This document shows, piece after piece, positions 61,971-64,000 of a DNA stretch of 64,000 bases. The notes below the pieces were generated by a model. It was not told the DNA's origin. It saw only the letters and a program-made list of their open reading frames with translations, and made no database searches. Source of the DNA: Cunninghamia lanceolata (taxonomy: Eukaryota > Streptophyta > Pinopsida > Cupressales > Cupressaceae); assembly GCA_027924645.1 (NCBI GenBank), contig BSBN01000187.1, positions 17,998,001 through 18,062,000 of the forward strand, given 5' to 3'. The translations under genes were made by a program, and so were the position numbers. The stretch's first letter is position 1; each line of letters opens with the position of its first letter.

Positions 61971-63181
61971 TGTAAGGAAAGCACAGGTGTAGAATATAGC
62001 TTCCCTAATGTTAATTCCAAGGGGATAGTGTAGACAAGTCACTTTTCAAACTAAATAACTCAGATGAGTACACAAAGAGAAACCAAATAGACAATATTCA
62101 TAACACATACACACAGTATTACATGGGAAAACGCTTACGGGTAAAAAACCCACCACCATAGAATAACCCTCTTTATTTTAGTAAACAGAGATTACAAATA
62201 AAGATATCTGCTCAACTGTTCTGCTGTTCAATTCTTTCCTATGTACTAGATCATTTATTTCATCTACATATTCTACAAGAAATAAACTGTACAAAATAAT
62301 TTCATCATCACCACACTGATGCCAAAAGATCAGTTTTTAACTTCAGTCTGCAAGAGCATGGATGGTTACACAACTATCGCCCTAACTAAACATATCAACT
62401 TCTTCCAGCATCATTGCATGTGTAACAGTCATAATTGTTCATATTCATGTAAGAACAATAGTCCCACATGCATCAGGTTGCAAAAGTTATTCCAGTTTAT
62501 AACCACCATCGAACCAAAGTCTATCGTCAGCATTTTTGTTGCCGACGATACCAAGCCTTCATGTCCATCGGCCTAATAAACCCCATCGGCGATCAGACTT
62601 CATCTCCCACTGATAAATGGAGTCTCCCTGATCACCAAGGTTAACCTCCATCGAAACGACTTTCACCATCAGCGAACAACCCAACGCTTACTTCGATGGG
62701 TCCTTGTCTCACCAAACCCTACACACAACCTTCGTCGGAGTGACACTCGCCATCAGCCCAAAGTTGTTCAGCTTTGCCGATAGTTCTTGTCTCACCAATG
62801 CTAGCTCAGAAATATCATCAGAGAGACATTACACATCGGAGTAACACCACAAAGCTTGACCGATAGGAGAACTCACGCCGATGGCTCACAACCTTCGGTG
62901 ATACCCTAGAGATCGGTATGAAAAATTCAATTTTCGCCGAAGCAGAGGGTCACACCGATGGCCACAAGCATCAGTGAGACATCATACATCGGCCAACAAC
63001 TTCAAACTCCTGCCGATAGCAATTCTCACAACGATGCCAAAGCTCATCGGTATGACACCAACTGTCGGTAAGACATTACAAGGGTCTGCTGATAGCTTAA
63101 GTCATCCTGATAACAAAATGTGGTCGACGACCCATCTAGAAAGAGGTTCCTAGCAATAACTTGAGACACTAGGTCTCTTCA
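61971..63181 (-). repeat. LTR of copia C3 (3' LTR)
   Basis: 1211 bp from TGTAAGGAAAGC to GGTCTCTTCA, next to the polypurine tract. The hairpin block is at 62121-62154. From about 62510 to 63130 it is CG-rich with many GCCGAT/ATCGG words, like the LTR of T. Confidence 0.85.
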
Positions 63182-63195
63182 ATCTCCCACTTGTC
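63182..63195 (-). promoter_or_regulatory. Polypurine tract of C3
   Basis: The minus strand reads GACAAGTGGGAGAT directly before the LTR. It matches the N tract except for the last base. Confidence 0.75.
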
Positions 63196-63239
63196 GAAGA
63201 GATTATTGCTAACCTCTTAATCCTTAAAGGATTAATGAG

Positions 63240-64000
63240 AATTATGGGCCCGAAGACCCATTTCATCTTAACACCATTTGAACTTGGCTGTACTCACTAG
63301 TTTGGTCAAAGCATTAGCGACATTTTCCAAAGTGTTAACTTTTTCAAGCTTTACCTTCCTGTCTTCCACCATATCACGAACAAAGTGATATTAAACATCA
63401 ATATGTTTTGTCCTAGCATGAAAAGTAGGATTCTTTGCCAAACATATCACACTTTGACTGTCACAATGAATTTGTATCTGCCCTGCATTAAAACCAACAT
63501 CAGAACACAACCTCTTCAGCCAAACAGCTTCTTGGCATGCATGAGTAGCTGCCATGTACTCTACCTCTGTTGTGGACAAAGTGACTATAGCCTGTCGCTT
63601 GCTCATCCAACTGATAGCACCACCATTTAACGTGAACACGTATCCACTGGTGGATTTTCTACTGTCAATGTCCCCTGCCCAATCAGAATCAACATATCCC
63701 TGAATGCTGATAGATCTCTTAGACCCTTCTGAGTTTCCATGATAACAAATAGCATAGTTAGAAGTTCCCTTCAAATGCCTCATAACTCTTTTCACAGCAT
63801 CCCAATGTGATCTGCCTGGATTCGCCATAAACCGGCTCAGAACTCCCACTGCTTGGGCAATGTCTGGTCTAGTACAGACCATTGCATACATTAAACTGCC
63901 AACAACATTTGCATAAGGTACTCTTTTCATGTCATCAATTTCACTCAAAGATTCTGGACAATCTTCAACAGATAATTTTGTTCCCTGCAAAACTGGAACA
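63240..64000 (-). pseudogene. C3 RT C-terminal part and RNase H
   Basis: 63990-63391 is open: RVPYANVVGSLMYAMVCTRP, DIAQAVGVLSRFMANPGRSH, YVDSDWAGDIDSRKSTSGYV, GGAISWMSKRQ and CDSQSVICLAKNPTFHARTK. It is a copia RNase H with catalytic D (DSDWAGD), E and D present. After HIDV a TAA (63390 area) and another stop (CFKWC-stop-DEMG region, about 63265) interrupt the end. The coding sequence continues beyond the window. Confidence 0.88.

Larger units (their letters stand above)
61971..64000 (-). mobile_element. Copia element C3, truncated by window edge
   Basis: An LTR (61971-63181), a polypurine tract and minus-strand RNase H and RT sequence run to the right edge. C3 is related to N: RNase H residues are largely the same and the polypurine tract is nearly identical, but the LTR is different in sequence and length. 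Its left flank GATAA (61966-61970) would be the target duplication. Confidence 0.92.

Overview
The window is plant nuclear DNA built almost entirely from nested retrotransposons, with one ordinary gene that I can support. The genome is AT-rich. It carries plant Ty1/copia elements with initiator-Met-type primer sites, a plant Ty3/gypsy element with an extra RNase H, plant LINEs with DUF4283-type ORF1 proteins, a long GA microsatellite, and a three-exon 2-oxoglutarate/Fe(II) dioxygenase gene. A large-genome seed plant fits. A gymnosperm is my guess from the style of the elements, at low confidence.

Layout. (1) 1-3794: left-truncated minus-strand copia element E1 with one LTR. (2) 3795-~20445: degraded plus-strand copia H, split at 5643/18768 by a 13.1 kb insertion flanked by a perfect 5-bp duplication (GGCTT). 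The insertion has three LTRs of one copia family (A 5644-6573, B 12669-13648, C 17883-18767), a 5'-truncated LINE and unidentified DNA between A and B, and a nearly full-length minus-strand gag-pol (N) between B and C. (3) ~20446-25470: mostly unrecognised DNA, a ~230-bp GA tract, and a copia LTR plus gag start (24690-25469). (4) 26008-28641 (-): the dioxygenase gene, with a 66-bp tandem repeat against an intron acceptor. (5) ~28.9-35.7 kb: AT-rich DNA with a ~125-bp tandem array, a 178-bp duplication and a decayed LINE ORF1. (6) 35705-55229: complete Ty3/gypsy element G (duplication CTACC). Its left LTR is interrupted by T (37913-45435, duplication AAGCC), an LTR element with 2.58-kb LTRs that encodes only a Gag with a long acidic tail. 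(7) ~56530-61970: LINE L2, cut in its RNase H by a minus-strand copia element C3 (61971-end).

How it works together. Each autonomous element once encoded Gag, protease, integrase, reverse transcriptase and RNase H (LTR elements) or ORF1, endonuclease, RT and RNase H (LINEs). All copies seen carry stops, frameshifts or lost catalytic residues, so the window is a graveyard. T lacks enzymes and has a primer-binding site very like that of G, so a G-type element is a plausible helper. The dioxygenase alone looks intact: its splice signals and phases close into 321 codons with the iron- and 2-oxoglutarate-binding residues present.

The most useful leads are: the three-LTR structure, which implies nested insertion followed by LTR-LTR recombination; the two in-frame stops at identical zinc-knuckle positions in two diverged copia elements; the GNRA-capped hairpin shared by the LTRs; the acidic Gag tail of T; and the GCCGAT-rich tracts in the LTRs of two unrelated elements. 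I found no system that I can call clearly new.
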